The notes under the pieces: generated by a model | What the model was told of the DNA's origin: nothing | Database searches by the model: none | The model's input: only the letters and a program-made list of their open reading frames with translations | Position numbers and translations under genes: made by a program | Shown here: piece after piece, positions 11,881-19,085 of the stretch | Position numbering within the stretch: position 1 is the stretch's first letter | Layout of the letters: every line of letters starts with the position of its first letter | Assembly (NCBI GenBank): GCA_021780625.1 | Contig: JAJXYI010000692.1 | Location: forward strand, 1-23,112 | Reading direction: 5' to 3' | Length of the DNA stretch: 23,112 nucleotides | DNA from: a bacterium | Lineage (GTDB): Bacteria > Verrucomicrobiota > Verrucomicrobiae > Opitutales > Opitutaceae

Positions 11881-11954
11881 GGCCGGCCTCTCCTGCGCCG
11901 GTCTTCCCAGAAAAGACTTTAAAAGCGTATCGCGCGGGGTCACAAACAGGTTCC

Positions 11955-12527
11955 GTGGCCACTCGAAAAACCATCGGTTCAGCTGCCATCCATGCTGCCA
12001 TCTCGCAAATCGCCCAAGTCATCGCAGCCCGGCACCCCTCGCCGACGCGCCTGATCGTGCTCGGCATTGCCAACGGCGGGCTTCCCCTCTCGCGCCGGCT
12101 CACCTCCCGCCTCTCCGCCCTCGCCCCGAAGGTCCACACGGCCCTCGGTTCGCTCGACATCTCCTTTCACCGCGACGATATCGGGCGAAACCCCATCCCC
12201 AAGGAGTTCACGCCCACGGTCATCCCGGGCGACGTGAACGGCGCCCACGTCATCCTCGTCGACGACGTGATTTTCACCGGCCGCACGGTGAAGGCCTCGC
12301 TCGACGAACTCTTCGATCATGGCCGGCCCGCCAAAGTCGAGCTCGCCGTCCTCGTCGACCGCGGCGGTCGCCGCCTCCCCGTGCACGCGGACTACATTGG
12401 CATCACCCTCGACGACGTCGCGGACGACGAGAAGGTCGTGATCAACCTCGACGAGCAGCATCCCGCCCACGACCTCATCCGCATCGAAAACGCAGTGCCG
12501 CCCAAGCCGCGCCACACAAAAGCCTGA
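11955..12527 (+). CDS. pyrR: PyrR: pyrimidine operon regulator / uracil phosphoribosyltransferase
   Basis: The product is 190 aa from GTG 11955, the usual PyrR size. The hallmarks are LGIANGGLPLSRRL (substrate loop), LDISFHRDDIG and the PRPP loop VILVDDVIFTGRTVKASLDEL (Asp103-Asp104 to Thr111), followed by LAVLVDRGGRRLPVHADYIG. In many bacteria PyrR binds pyr mRNA in a UMP-dependent way and has modest uracil phosphoribosyltransferase activity. The reading frame is open far upstream into the DUF5916 gene, but homology begins at ATRKTIGSAAIHAAI, so GTG 11955 is chosen; CAGG lies just upstream. The 74-bp gap before it contains a GAGGCCGGCCTC palindrome (11879-11890) and a weak GTCTT/AAGAC hairpin, but no recognisable PyrR binding loop. 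It is first in pyrR-pyrB-pyrC. Confidence 0.93.
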   Translation: MATRKTIGSAAIHAAISQIAQVIAARHPSPTRLIVLGIANGGLPLSRRLTSRLSALAPKVHTALGSLDISFHRDDIGRNPIPKEFTPTVIPGDVNGAHVILVDDVIFTGRTVKASLDELFDHGRPAKVELAVLVDRGGRRLPVHADYIGITLDDVADDEKVVINLDEQHPAHDLIRIENAVPPKPRHTKA

Positions 12528-12562
12528 CGCCCCCACCCCTTCCCTTCGTCACCCGAACTTCC

Positions 12563-13510
12563 ATGCCCTGGACCCGCAAGCATCTCATCACGCTCGAGGA
12601 GCTCTCGCTCGCCGAGATCGACCAAATCCACACGACGGCCACCGCCTTCAAGAAGATCCTCCGTCGAAACGTGAAGAAGGTTCCCGCCCTGCGCGGCAAG
12701 ACCATCGTCAACCTCTTCCTCGAGCCGAGCACACGCACCCGCATCGCCTTCGACATGGCGGCGAAGCGCCTGAGCGCCGACGTCATCTCCTTCGACGCCG
12801 CCAGCTCCAGCACGACCAAGGGCGAGACGCTGCGCGACACCGCCGAAAATATCCAGGCGCTCAACGCGGACATGATCGTCATCCGCCACGCCTGCGCCGG
12901 CTCCCCCCTCTACCTCTCTCGGATCCTCGACATTCCCGTGATCAACGCCGGCGATGGCGCACATGAGCACCCTTCCCAGGGTCTGCTCGACACCTTCACG
13001 ATGAAGGAGCACTTCGGCGACCTGCGGGGCCGCAAGGTCGTCATCCTCGGCGACATTCTTTTCAGCCGCGTCGCACGCTCCAATATTCACGCCCTCTCGA
13101 AAATGGGCGCGGCCGTGACGCTCGTCGGCCCCTCCACCCTCGTGCCCCACGCCTTCACTTCGATGGGCGTCACCGTATCGCACGACCTGAAATCCGCCCT
13201 GGCCGACGCCGAGGTGGTGATGCTCCTGCGCATCCAGCACGAGCGCCAGGCGACCAACCCCTTCCCGTCCATCGGCGAGTACACGAGCATGTTCGGCCTG
13301 AACAAGACCCGCGCCTCGTGGCTCAACCCGAAGGCAATCATCATGCACCCGGGCCCCATCAATCGCGGTGTCGAGATCGACGCCGATCTCGCCGACGGCG
13401 AGCGCAGCGTGATCCTCGAGCAGGTGACCAACGGCATCGCGGTCCGCATGGCCATCCTCTACCTCTGCTCCGGCGGCCAGCCCGAACATGTCCTGCCCTC
13501 CAGCGAGTGA
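12563..13510 (+). CDS. pyrB: Aspartate carbamoyltransferase catalytic subunit
   Basis: The 315-aa enzyme joins carbamoyl phosphate and aspartate to N-carbamoylaspartate, the committed step of pyrimidine synthesis. Carbamoyl-phosphate ligands are seen as EPSTRTR (Ser56-Thr57-Arg58-Thr59), SSSTTKGET with Lys86 from the neighbouring subunit, and HPSQ (136-139; HPTQ in most homologues). The aspartate domain has GDILFSRVARSN (the usual His before SRVARS is Phe here), LLRIQHER and HPGPINRG (262-269). No pyrI regulatory subunit lies nearby, so a PyrI-free trimer or a complex with PyrC is possible (inference). It starts with ATG after CCCGAACTTCC, 35 bp behind pyrR, so it is probably in the same mRNA. 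Confidence 0.97.
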   Translation: MPWTRKHLITLEELSLAEIDQIHTTATAFKKILRRNVKKVPALRGKTIVNLFLEPSTRTRIAFDMAAKRLSADVISFDAASSSTTKGETLRDTAENIQALNADMIVIRHACAGSPLYLSRILDIPVINAGDGAHEHPSQGLLDTFTMKEHFGDLRGRKVVILGDILFSRVARSNIHALSKMGAAVTLVGPSTLVPHAFTSMGVTVSHDLKSALADAEVVMLLRIQHERQATNPFPSIGEYTSMFGLNKTRASWLNPKAIIMHPGPINRGVEIDADLADGERSVILEQVTNGIAVRMAILYLCSGGQPEHVLPSSE

Positions 13511-13515
13511 CGGGA

Positions 13516-13540
13516 TTGGCCACGAAAAACACGAAAAATG
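13516..13540 (+). repeat. Dispersed-type short repeat, CCACGAAAAA...CGAAAAA motif (copy 1)
   Basis: TTGGCCACGAAAAACACGAA and the following AAATG sit directly after the pyrB stop in the 123-bp pyrB-pyrC gap. A related stretch occurs at 18707-18731. I recall A-rich CACGAAAA-type short repeats between genes in some Verrucomicrobia assemblies, but only two related copies are visible here. Confidence 0.4.
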
Positions 13541-13594
13541 GAGCCACTGACGATCAACGTGAACTCTGACGACTCCCGCGTGATATCGCCCCTA

Positions 13595-13630
13595 TTCTCG
13601 CTCCTCGCTCCTCGATTCTAGATTCTTCTT
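13595..13630 (+). repeat. Tandem short repeat CTCGCTC / CTCGATTCTAGATTC immediately upstream of pyrC
   Basis: The leader of pyrC is made of degenerate 7-8-bp tandem copies: TCTCGCTC, CTCGCTC, CTCGATTC, TAGATTC, TTCTTCCC. It is strongly pyrimidine-rich on the coding strand and runs into the start codon. It may simply be a low-complexity repeat, or part of the translation start region. Confidence 0.5.
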
Positions 13631-13633
13631 CCC

Positions 13634-14929
13634 ATGCCTGCACTCTGGATTTCCAAAGCCCGCGTGATCGATCCCGCCAGCAAGCGCGATGCGATCGGCG
13701 ACCTGTTCATCGTCGACGGCAAATTCGTGCCCTCCCTCTCCGCCGCCGCGAAGAAACGCGCGAAGAAGATCGACGGCACCGGCCTGGTCGCCTGCCCAGG
13801 CCTCGTCGATGTTCACGTGCACTTTCGCGAACCCGGCCAGACCCATAAGGAGACCATCGCCACCGGCTCACGCGCCGCGGCCGCCGGCGGTTTCTCCACG
13901 GTCGTCTGCATGCCCAACACCTCGCCCACGGCCGATAGCGCGGGCACCATCCAGTTCATCAAGGACGTGATCGAGCGCGACGCCGTCGTAAAAGTCCTTC
14001 CCACCGGCTGCATCACCGTCGGCCAAAAGGGCCAGAGCCTCGCCCCCATCGGCTCGCTCAAGCGCGCCGGCGTCGTCGCCATCACCGACGACGGCGATTG
14101 CGTTCAGAACAACGAGATGATGCGCCGCGCCGTCGAGTACGCCAAGATGTTCGACCTGCCCGTCATGGACCACTGCCAGGATTCCTCGATGACCCAGGGC
14201 GCGGTCATGAACGAAGGCGTCATGTCCCTGAGGCTCGGCCTGCGCGGCTGGCCCAACGCGGCCGAGGACATCATCGTCGCGCGCAACGTCATCCTCTCCA
14301 CCTACACCGGCGCCCACATCCACATGCAGCACATCTCGTCGCGCAACTCCGTCGAGATCCTGCGCCGTGCCAAGGCACGCGGCGTGCGCGTCACCGCCGA
14401 GGCCACGCCCCACCACATCGCGCTGACCGACTCCGCGATCGTTGGCTATGACACGCACTTCAAGATGAACCCGCCGCTGCGCACGGAGGAGGATCGCCGT
14501 GAAATCATCGCCGGCCTGCGCGACGGCACGCTCGACTGCATCGCCACCGATCACGCGCCCCACACCAATTACGAGAAGGACAAGGAGTTCGATTTCGCTC
14601 CCAACGGTATCCTAGGACTGGAGACGGCGCTCCCGATCTCGCTGCAGGTGCTGGTGCGCGACAACCGCTTCAAGCTGCCCTTCCTGGTCGATCTCATGAC
14701 ACGCAAGCCCGCCGCCATCTTCAATCTCCCCGGCGGCACCCTCGCCGAGGGCGCCGCGGGCGACGTCTGCGTGTTCAATCCTGACGAGGAGTGGCTGTAC
14801 GACGCCAAGAACGGCTTCAGCAAGTCGAGCAACTCGCCCTGGCACGGACACACGCTCAAGGGCCGCGTCAAGGCCACCATCGTCGATGGCCGCGTGGTCT
14901 TCGACGGCAGGCGGATCACAGTCGATTGA
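13634..14929 (+). CDS. pyrC: Dihydroorotase (class I, zinc-dependent)
   Basis: The 431-aa protein is an amidohydrolase that cyclises carbamoylaspartate to dihydroorotate. The metal site is visible: HVHFRE (His61, His63, Arg65), Asp152 in TDDG (class I dihydroorotases often use this Asp instead of a carboxylated Lys), His180 in MDHCQD, His233 in MQHISS and Asp306 in ATDHAPH. CMPNT (Asn95) and the VTAEATPHH segment are also as in the family. It ends with GRVKATIVDGRVVFDGRR, the typical C-terminal beta-sandwich. It starts at ATG after ATTCTTCTTCCC, 123 bp behind pyrB, in a gap with repeat-like DNA. It is followed after 11 bp by the CPBP protease gene. Confidence 0.97.
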   Translation: MPALWISKARVIDPASKRDAIGDLFIVDGKFVPSLSAAAKKRAKKIDGTGLVACPGLVDVHVHFREPGQTHKETIATGSRAAAAGGFSTVVCMPNTSPTADSAGTIQFIKDVIERDAVVKVLPTGCITVGQKGQSLAPIGSLKRAGVVAITDDGDCVQNNEMMRRAVEYAKMFDLPVMDHCQDSSMTQGAVMNEGVMSLRLGLRGWPNAAEDIIVARNVILSTYTGAHIHMQHISSRNSVEILRRAKARGVRVTAEATPHHIALTDSAIVGYDTHFKMNPPLRTEEDRREIIAGLRDGTLDCIATDHAPHTNYEKDKEFDFAPNGILGLETALPISLQVLVRDNRFKLPFLVDLMTRKPAAIFNLPGGTLAEGAAGDVCVFNPDEEWLYDAKNGFSKSSNSPWHGHTLKGRVKATIVDGRVVFDGRRITVD

Positions 14930-14940
14930 GCGCAGGCACC

Positions 14941-15936
14941 ATGGAGTCGCCCATGCTCACCGTGGGAGTGTTCGTCGCCGAATCCCTCCCGGGTCTGATC
15001 CTCATCTGGAACCGCCACCTCAGCCCCGCCGCGCGGGCTCGTCGCATCACGCCCGCGCTTCCATCCTGGGACATCGGCGCCTACGACATCGCGATGCTGC
15101 TGTGGATGGTCATCATGGGCGGCTACCTGCTGCAGGTGATCGTGACCGCCGCGCTCACCCACTCGGGCCTCAACACCGTCACCCGCGAAGTGATGGGCGG
15201 CGTAGGTTTCCAGTTCGGAATGCTCGCCGCCTGCCTGGGCTTCGCACGGCTCTCCGAGCGCGGCCATGGCTACTCGCTCCCCAAGGCGGGCTTCATTCGC
15301 GAGGGAGTGGAGACCTTCCTGAAGGTACTTCCGGCCATCTTCATCACCGGCATCGTCTGGAGCCTGCTCATGTCCAATCTCGGCGTGAACCTCAACCAGC
15401 AGGAGCTCGTCGAGCTGTTCCGGAAGTCCGACTCCCCCGTCCTCCTGGGCACTCTGATCGTCATGGCAGTGATCGTCGCGCCGGTGACCGAGGAACTCGT
15501 CTTCCGCGCAGGCCTCTTCCGTTATCTGCGCAAGCAGCCACCCCTGTCCGTCCTGTACGTCGCGTTCGCCGGATGCGCGGCCGCGTTTCTGGGATTCGAC
15601 GGCCTTCTCAAGGTCACACGGCATGCCACGCGGGCCGGCGGGGTCGAAGCGCTCTGGGGGCTCGCCGTCGCGCTCGGCGCCTTCCTGCTGTGGCTCAGCC
15701 CCACCTTCAAACGCCTGATCGCGCGGCCGACCCCCCGCTGGGTCGCCGTCTTGCTGCCCGCACTGATCTTCGCCGCGTTGCATGCCAACCTTGCCAGCTT
15801 TCCGCAACTCGTCGTCCTCGGGGTGCTCTTCTCGCTCGCTTACGAACGCACGGGCAATATCGCCGTGCCAATGCTCGCCCACGCGCTGTTCAACCTGAAC
15901 ACGATCCTGCTCCTGCTCGCCGGCATCAATTCCTGA
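14941..15936 (+). CDS. CPBP family intramembrane (CAAX-type) metalloprotease
   Basis: The product is 331 aa from ATG 14941, 11 bp after the pyrC stop. It has about seven to eight hydrophobic segments and the three CPBP/ABI motifs: VTEELVFRAG (Glu184-Glu185-x3-Arg189), FAALH (Phe277-His281) and HALFN (His314-Asn318). These form the glutamate/histidine metal site of Rce1-like intramembrane proteases. The stretch between the first and second motifs (~200-275) holds extra hydrophobic segments. The substrate is unknown; members serve in prenyl-protein processing, bacteriocin immunity or membrane-protein turnover. The tight spacing says it is translated from the pyr mRNA, but there is no functional reason for the link. 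The frame runs upstream into pyrC; ATG 14941 (AGG about 5-7 bases upstream) fits best. Confidence 0.9.
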   Translation: MESPMLTVGVFVAESLPGLILIWNRHLSPAARARRITPALPSWDIGAYDIAMLLWMVIMGGYLLQVIVTAALTHSGLNTVTREVMGGVGFQFGMLAACLGFARLSERGHGYSLPKAGFIREGVETFLKVLPAIFITGIVWSLLMSNLGVNLNQQELVELFRKSDSPVLLGTLIVMAVIVAPVTEELVFRAGLFRYLRKQPPLSVLYVAFAGCAAAFLGFDGLLKVTRHATRAGGVEALWGLAVALGAFLLWLSPTFKRLIARPTPRWVAVLLPALIFAALHANLASFPQLVVLGVLFSLAYERTGNIAVPMLAHALFNLNTILLLLAGINS

Positions 15937-16044
15937 GCCGCCCGCACAGCGCCCGGACCAGATCTTCACGGTACCGAAAATTGGCACGCACCCGGCACGC
16001 CCAATGCTCATGAGTGGGGCATGAACTCTCAATAAGACACGCCT

Positions 16045-16087
16045 GCCCGCGCGGTCCTTGAGACCCCACGGGCGGGCGCCACTTTTT
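16045..16087 (+). terminator. Probable terminator of the pyrR-pyrB-pyrC-CPBP unit
   Basis: An outer stem GCCCGC/GCGGGC (16045-16050 with 16072-16077) encloses GGTC-CTTGA-GACC (16053-16065), followed by GCCAC and then TTTTT (16083-16087). The T run is five bases away from the stem, so termination may be inefficient. It lies 109 bp past the CPBP stop. Confidence 0.45.
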
Positions 16088-16237
16088 CGACCAGGTGGCC
16101 AACGGCCTTGAATCCCCATGCCGCATCCTTCTTTCGGGGTAGCATGACGGATTAATCCGCGATCCGCCGCCTCCCGCCAACCGCAGCGGGTGACGTTCGG
16201 GCGGTTCCCCGACACGGCCAACGCAAGAGACCTGCCC

Positions 16238-16259
16238 GGCGGGTTGGGGGCAACCCGCC
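16238..16259. repeat. Perfect 9-bp inverted repeat upstream of thiL
   Basis: GGCGGGTTG-GGGG-CAACCCGCC forms a very stable hairpin, about 165 bp before the thiL start. No T tract follows on either strand, so it is not a standard terminator. It resembles a REP-like palindromic element. Confidence 0.6.
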
Positions 16260-16424
16260 CCACCCTAATGCGACCCCCTGGAAAACGGATGCCGAGTCGT
16301 GTCCGTCAAGTTCCTCTCGCGCATCCCTCGCATGGAAGGACGCCGACACCCGAGTTCGCCTCCGTGCGCCTATTCCCTTTGCGTTTTCGGCGGTTTTTGA
16401 GGCCAATCGAGCCTCCACAACGCC

Positions 16425-17384
16425 GTGAACCCCTTCACTGACAATCCCTCCGCCTCGGTCGCCTCCCTCGGAGAGGCACGACTGATCGAAGGCATCCGTC
16501 GCTGGCTTGGTTCCACCTCACCCCGCGCGCCGTTCGGAATCGGGGATGATTGTGCGGTCGTGCCCGCCGGACGCTCCGCGCAGCTGATCACGGTCGACCC
16601 GGTAATCTATGGTGAACACTTCGACGACGAAGTCCCCGCCCGTTGGGCCGGTGAAAAATTGTTCAAGCGCAATCTCAGCGACATCGCCGCAATGGGAGGA
16701 CGGCCCCGCGCCGCCGTCGTCGCGCTCGCTCTCGACAGTCGCACCCGGATCGTCTGGCTGAGGGAGTTTTATCGCGGACTCGCCGCCGTGAGCCGACGCC
16801 ATGGCGTGCCGCTGGTCGGCGGCGACATCGCGCGCCAGAGGACAGGCTTCGTCGCCACGCTCACCCTCGTCGGCGAAGCCGGGCTGGGAGGACGGATCGT
16901 CACTCGCCGTGGTGCCCGCCGAGGCGATGCAATCTACGTCACCGGAGTGCTCGGCGGCAGTCTGGCCAGCGGACATCATTACCGCTTCGAGCCACGCCTG
17001 CGGGAAGGCGCCTGGCTGGCCCGCCGTTCCGAGGTGCGCTCAATGATGGATGTGAGCGACGGTCTCGCAAAGGATCTCCGCGCCCTGGAGCCCGCCGGGT
17101 GTGTGTCCTCCCTCGAACCCGAGGCCATCCCACGACGGAAGGGCTGCGACCTCCGCGCCGCATTGTGCGACGGCGAGGACTACGAGTTGGCGTTTTCCGT
17201 GGTGGCCGGCACCGATTTTACCGCCTTCGAACGGGCGTTCCGCAGGGCCTTTCCCCGCACGCCCCTCGCACAGATCGGCCGATTCACGTCCGGAAGCACT
17301 GCGCCCAAAGGCCGCATCGATCTCAGAAGCCTCCGAGGCTTCGAGCACCTCACTGATAGTGCTTCGCGACCTCGAGGTCGTTGA
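16425..17384 (+). CDS. thiL: Thiamine-monophosphate kinase
   Basis: The 319-aa enzyme phosphorylates thiamine monophosphate to thiamine diphosphate with ATP. The ThiL signatures appear in order: GIGDDCAVV (Asp41-Asp42, Mg-ATP), VDPVIYGEHFD (usually TDxLVEGxHF), RNLSDIAAMGGRP (Asn83-Asp86), GGDI at 132-135 (usually GGDT), MMDVSDGLAKDL (Asp209/Asp212) and CDGEDYEL (249-255). The start is GTG 16425, the only one consistent with the family N-terminus; there is no Shine-Dalgarno. The last 35 bp overlap the 3' end of the convergent gene at 17350-17895, and residues after GFEHL (TDSASRPRGR) look like an accidental extension reading through that gene's complement. A 488-bp gap upstream suggests its own promoter. 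Confidence 0.95.
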   Translation: MNPFTDNPSASVASLGEARLIEGIRRWLGSTSPRAPFGIGDDCAVVPAGRSAQLITVDPVIYGEHFDDEVPARWAGEKLFKRNLSDIAAMGGRPRAAVVALALDSRTRIVWLREFYRGLAAVSRRHGVPLVGGDIARQRTGFVATLTLVGEAGLGGRIVTRRGARRGDAIYVTGVLGGSLASGHHYRFEPRLREGAWLARRSEVRSMMDVSDGLAKDLRALEPAGCVSSLEPEAIPRRKGCDLRAALCDGEDYELAFSVVAGTDFTAFERAFRRAFPRTPLAQIGRFTSGSTAPKGRIDLRSLRGFEHLTDSASRPRGR

Positions 17385-17895
17385 GCTCGTCGAGGAGCTC
17401 CTTGTTTTCCTTGTCCTTCTTCGGATCGACGATCGTGCCCACCACCTCGCTCTTGACCTCGAGCTCGTGGGCGCGCACGAGGGCATCCTGCGAACGCGCC
17501 TCGGACGTGAGCGGCCCCATGATCGAGGTCTTCTTGCCGTTCAAAAGCTTGTCCTCGCTGGTCTGTTTCGAGGCGGCCTTTTCACGCGCGATCTCCTTGT
17601 CGTAGGCCTTGCCCTTTTCCTTCGCGTCGATCGTGGCCTGCGACTCCTTCGCAAAAGGACGGGCCTGCACCCGGTATTTCGGCAAGGTCATCGCCTTTTC
17701 GGGCGCCGCCTTCACCGTGACCGGCTCCGGTTTTTTGGCCGGCTTCTTCTCAGGCCCCTTTTTAGCTTCCGTCTTGGCGTAGGTCTTCGCGTCCTGCCTC
17801 AGCATCGTCCCGATCTTGGAACGCATGTCTTCGCTCTGCGCAAATACCAGACTGGCAGACAAGAGCGTCAGGATCAGGAGTGAGAGATATTTCAT
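17350..17895 (-). CDS. Small secreted Lys/Ala/Glu-rich protein of unknown function
   Basis: The 181-aa product starts with a clear signal peptide, MKYLSLLILTLLSASLVFA, with a cut expected before QSEDM. The mature part is very hydrophilic and charged, with a Lys/Pro/Glu-rich stretch (KKGPEKKPAKKPEP, ~45-60), a short TLPKYRVQARPF segment and a Lys/Glu-rich, probably helical rest ending NDLEVAKHYQ. There are no Cys and no known catalytic motif; I do not recognise a domain. It may be a periplasmic or extracellular protein. It starts with ATG after GCCGATCCCCC, with no Shine-Dalgarno. A possible promoter is TTGAAA (complement of 17930-17935) with TACCTT 17 bp on, which would leave almost no leader. 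It is convergent with thiL (35-bp overlap) and divergent from tsaE. Confidence 0.75.
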   Translation of the reverse strand: MKYLSLLILTLLSASLVFAQSEDMRSKIGTMLRQDAKTYAKTEAKKGPEKKPAKKPEPVTVKAAPEKAMTLPKYRVQARPFAKESQATIDAKEKGKAYDKEIAREKAASKQTSEDKLLNGKKTSIMGPLTSEARSQDALVRAHELEVKSEVVGTIVDPKKDKENKELLDELNDLEVAKHYQ

Positions 17896-18051
17896 GGGGG
17901 ATCGGCAAGGTAGGCGTGTGCCCTGGCTATTTCAAGTTCAGGTCGACGCGTCCCTGGGAGCCCCGGGGAATGGCCTCTTCCACACGCCGATCGCTCCGGC
18001 GGCCTGCTTCTGGATTTGCTCCCGACCGGGCAATCGCGCTTCGTACGTGGC

Positions 18052-18498
18052 GTGAGCTCCGACGACGCTTTCCTGGCGACGCTTCGCGACGGCCTCGTCA
18101 CCGGGTCCGCCGAGGAGACGCGTGCCTGTGCGGCCGGACTCGCCGGGATCCTGCCAGCCGAATGCGTACTCGCCTTGCACGGCACGCTCGGCGTGGGGAA
18201 AACCACCTTCGTGCAAGGCTTGGCCGAGGGCTTCGGCGTCACCGGCCACGTCACCAGCCCAACCTTCACAATTTACACCATCCACGAGGGCTCGCGCCGG
18301 CAACTCGTTCACCTGGACGCTTACCGACTCGATTCGTCGGCCCAGCTCGAAGCCCTGCTGCTTGAGGAGTTTCTTCGCAGCCCCTACTGCCTCGCGGTCG
18401 AATGGCCCGAGAAGGTGGAGGATTGGATCCCAGCCGACGCCTGGCATCTGGACCTGGCGATCGCGGGGGAGGACCGCCATACGTTGCGGCTGCGGTGA
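18052..18498 (+). CDS. tsaE: tRNA threonylcarbamoyladenosine biosynthesis ATPase TsaE
   Basis: From GTG 18052 the product is 148 aa, the usual TsaE size. It has the P-loop GTLGVGKTT (44-52), the TSPTFT switch (68-73), HLDAYRL (Asp89) and VEWPEKV (Glu117-Trp118). TsaE is the ATPase that works with TsaB and TsaD to place the threonylcarbamoyl group on A37 of ANN-decoding tRNAs; it is generally essential in bacteria. The frame extends to TTG 18016, but the family begins around the SSDDAFLATL/TGSAEETRACA segment, so GTG 18052 is preferred. No Shine-Dalgarno is apparent. It is divergent from the small secreted protein gene with 156 bp between, and downstream lies a repeat-rich gap rather than tsaB. 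Confidence 0.94.
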   Translation: MSSDDAFLATLRDGLVTGSAEETRACAAGLAGILPAECVLALHGTLGVGKTTFVQGLAEGFGVTGHVTSPTFTIYTIHEGSRRQLVHLDAYRLDSSAQLEALLLEEFLRSPYCLAVEWPEKVEDWIPADAWHLDLAIAGEDRHTLRLR

Positions 18499-18706
18499 AT
18501 GCCGACGGGGCCTGCCTAAAACCACAGTTGATTCACAAAGAGCTGGGGCGGGGGCCGCATTTGGAATCCGGAAGTTGCACGAGCGAGGCGGCATACGGTT
18601 TTCCTTTTGGACTGCAGAGCCTCGGCTCCGCTTTCCGGACGCGAGTCTCGTCGAAGCCCCTGGGCGGAGTCGAATGGGGCTCGCGCCCGTTCCGAGGCCT
18701 GAGGCA

Positions 18707-18731
18707 ATTGCCACGAAAAATGCGAAGTTTG
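18707..18731 (+). repeat. Dispersed-type short repeat, CCACGAAAAATGCGAA motif (copy 2)
   Basis: ATTGCCACGAAAAATGCGAA followed by GTTTG shares the core CCACGAAAAA-NN-CGAA with 13516-13540. Both copies lie after the 3' end of a plus-strand gene and in the same orientation. Confidence 0.4.
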
Positions 18732-18834
18732 TGGGGCTGCGGCTTTGCGTTGTGTGCGCTTACAAGCGCGCGAGAAACGATGCCGGAAAACCTGAGCAAT
18801 TTTGTGTTTTCGGGCCCAATCCTGTTCGGAGGGG

Positions 18835-18878
18835 CGGGACGCCGAGTCGTCCCGTCCAAAGCGGAATCGAGATTCCGC
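18835..18878. repeat. Two adjacent perfect hairpins
   Basis: CGGGACG-CCGAGT-CGTCCCG (7-bp stem, 6-base loop) is followed 6 bp later by GCGGAATC-GA-GATTCCGC (8-bp stem). The pair is then followed by ACCGCAAAAAATAG, giving no T run on the plus strand. The appearance is that of a palindromic intergenic element. Confidence 0.65.
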
Positions 18879-19002
18879 ACCGCAAAAAATAGAAGGCCTT
18901 CTCGGGACGCGTTACCCGGAGTTCAAAATTCTCCATTCCGAATTCCTTTGGTTGCGGCGCGGCCACGCCCAGGTCTCCACGGTTCAACCAGGTCCACAAG
19001 AT

Positions 19003-19046
19003 GAAGCCGACAGGCCGCGCCGGGAGAGCGGTGACCTGTCGGCTTC
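19003..19046. repeat. Long hairpin: 12-bp perfect arms with inner CCGC/GCGG stem
   Basis: The arms GAAGCCGACAGG (19003-19014) and CCTGTCGGCTTC (19035-19046) are perfect complements. Inside, CCGC (19015-19018) pairs with GCGG (19028-19031), leaving a TGA bulge. No T tract follows on either strand. Confidence 0.7.
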
Positions 19047-19085
19047 GATCGGTCCAGGATTACGATCCTGGTGCGATTCCCGCGG

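Larger units (their letters stand above)
15937..16424. other. 488-bp gap without a gene: terminator-like hairpin, palindromes
   Basis: No reading frame here looks protein-coding. It holds a probable terminator for the pyr unit (16045-16087), a perfect CGGATTAATCCG palindrome (16148-16159), and a perfect 9-bp hairpin GGCGGGTTG/CAACCCGCC with a GGGG loop (16238-16259) that lacks a T run. A promoter for thiL should lie in its right part, but I find no convincing -35/-10 pair and no TPP riboswitch. Confidence 0.6.

Noticed and set aside
9181..11943. 920-aa minus-strand open frame opposite the DUF5916 gene
   Set aside because: The plus-strand protein has a signal peptide, CBM9 and DUF5916 motifs; the minus frame has no recognisable motif and is a codon-bias shadow.
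16160..16424. TPP riboswitch upstream of thiL
   Set aside because: No CUGAGA-type THI-box core is present in the gap.
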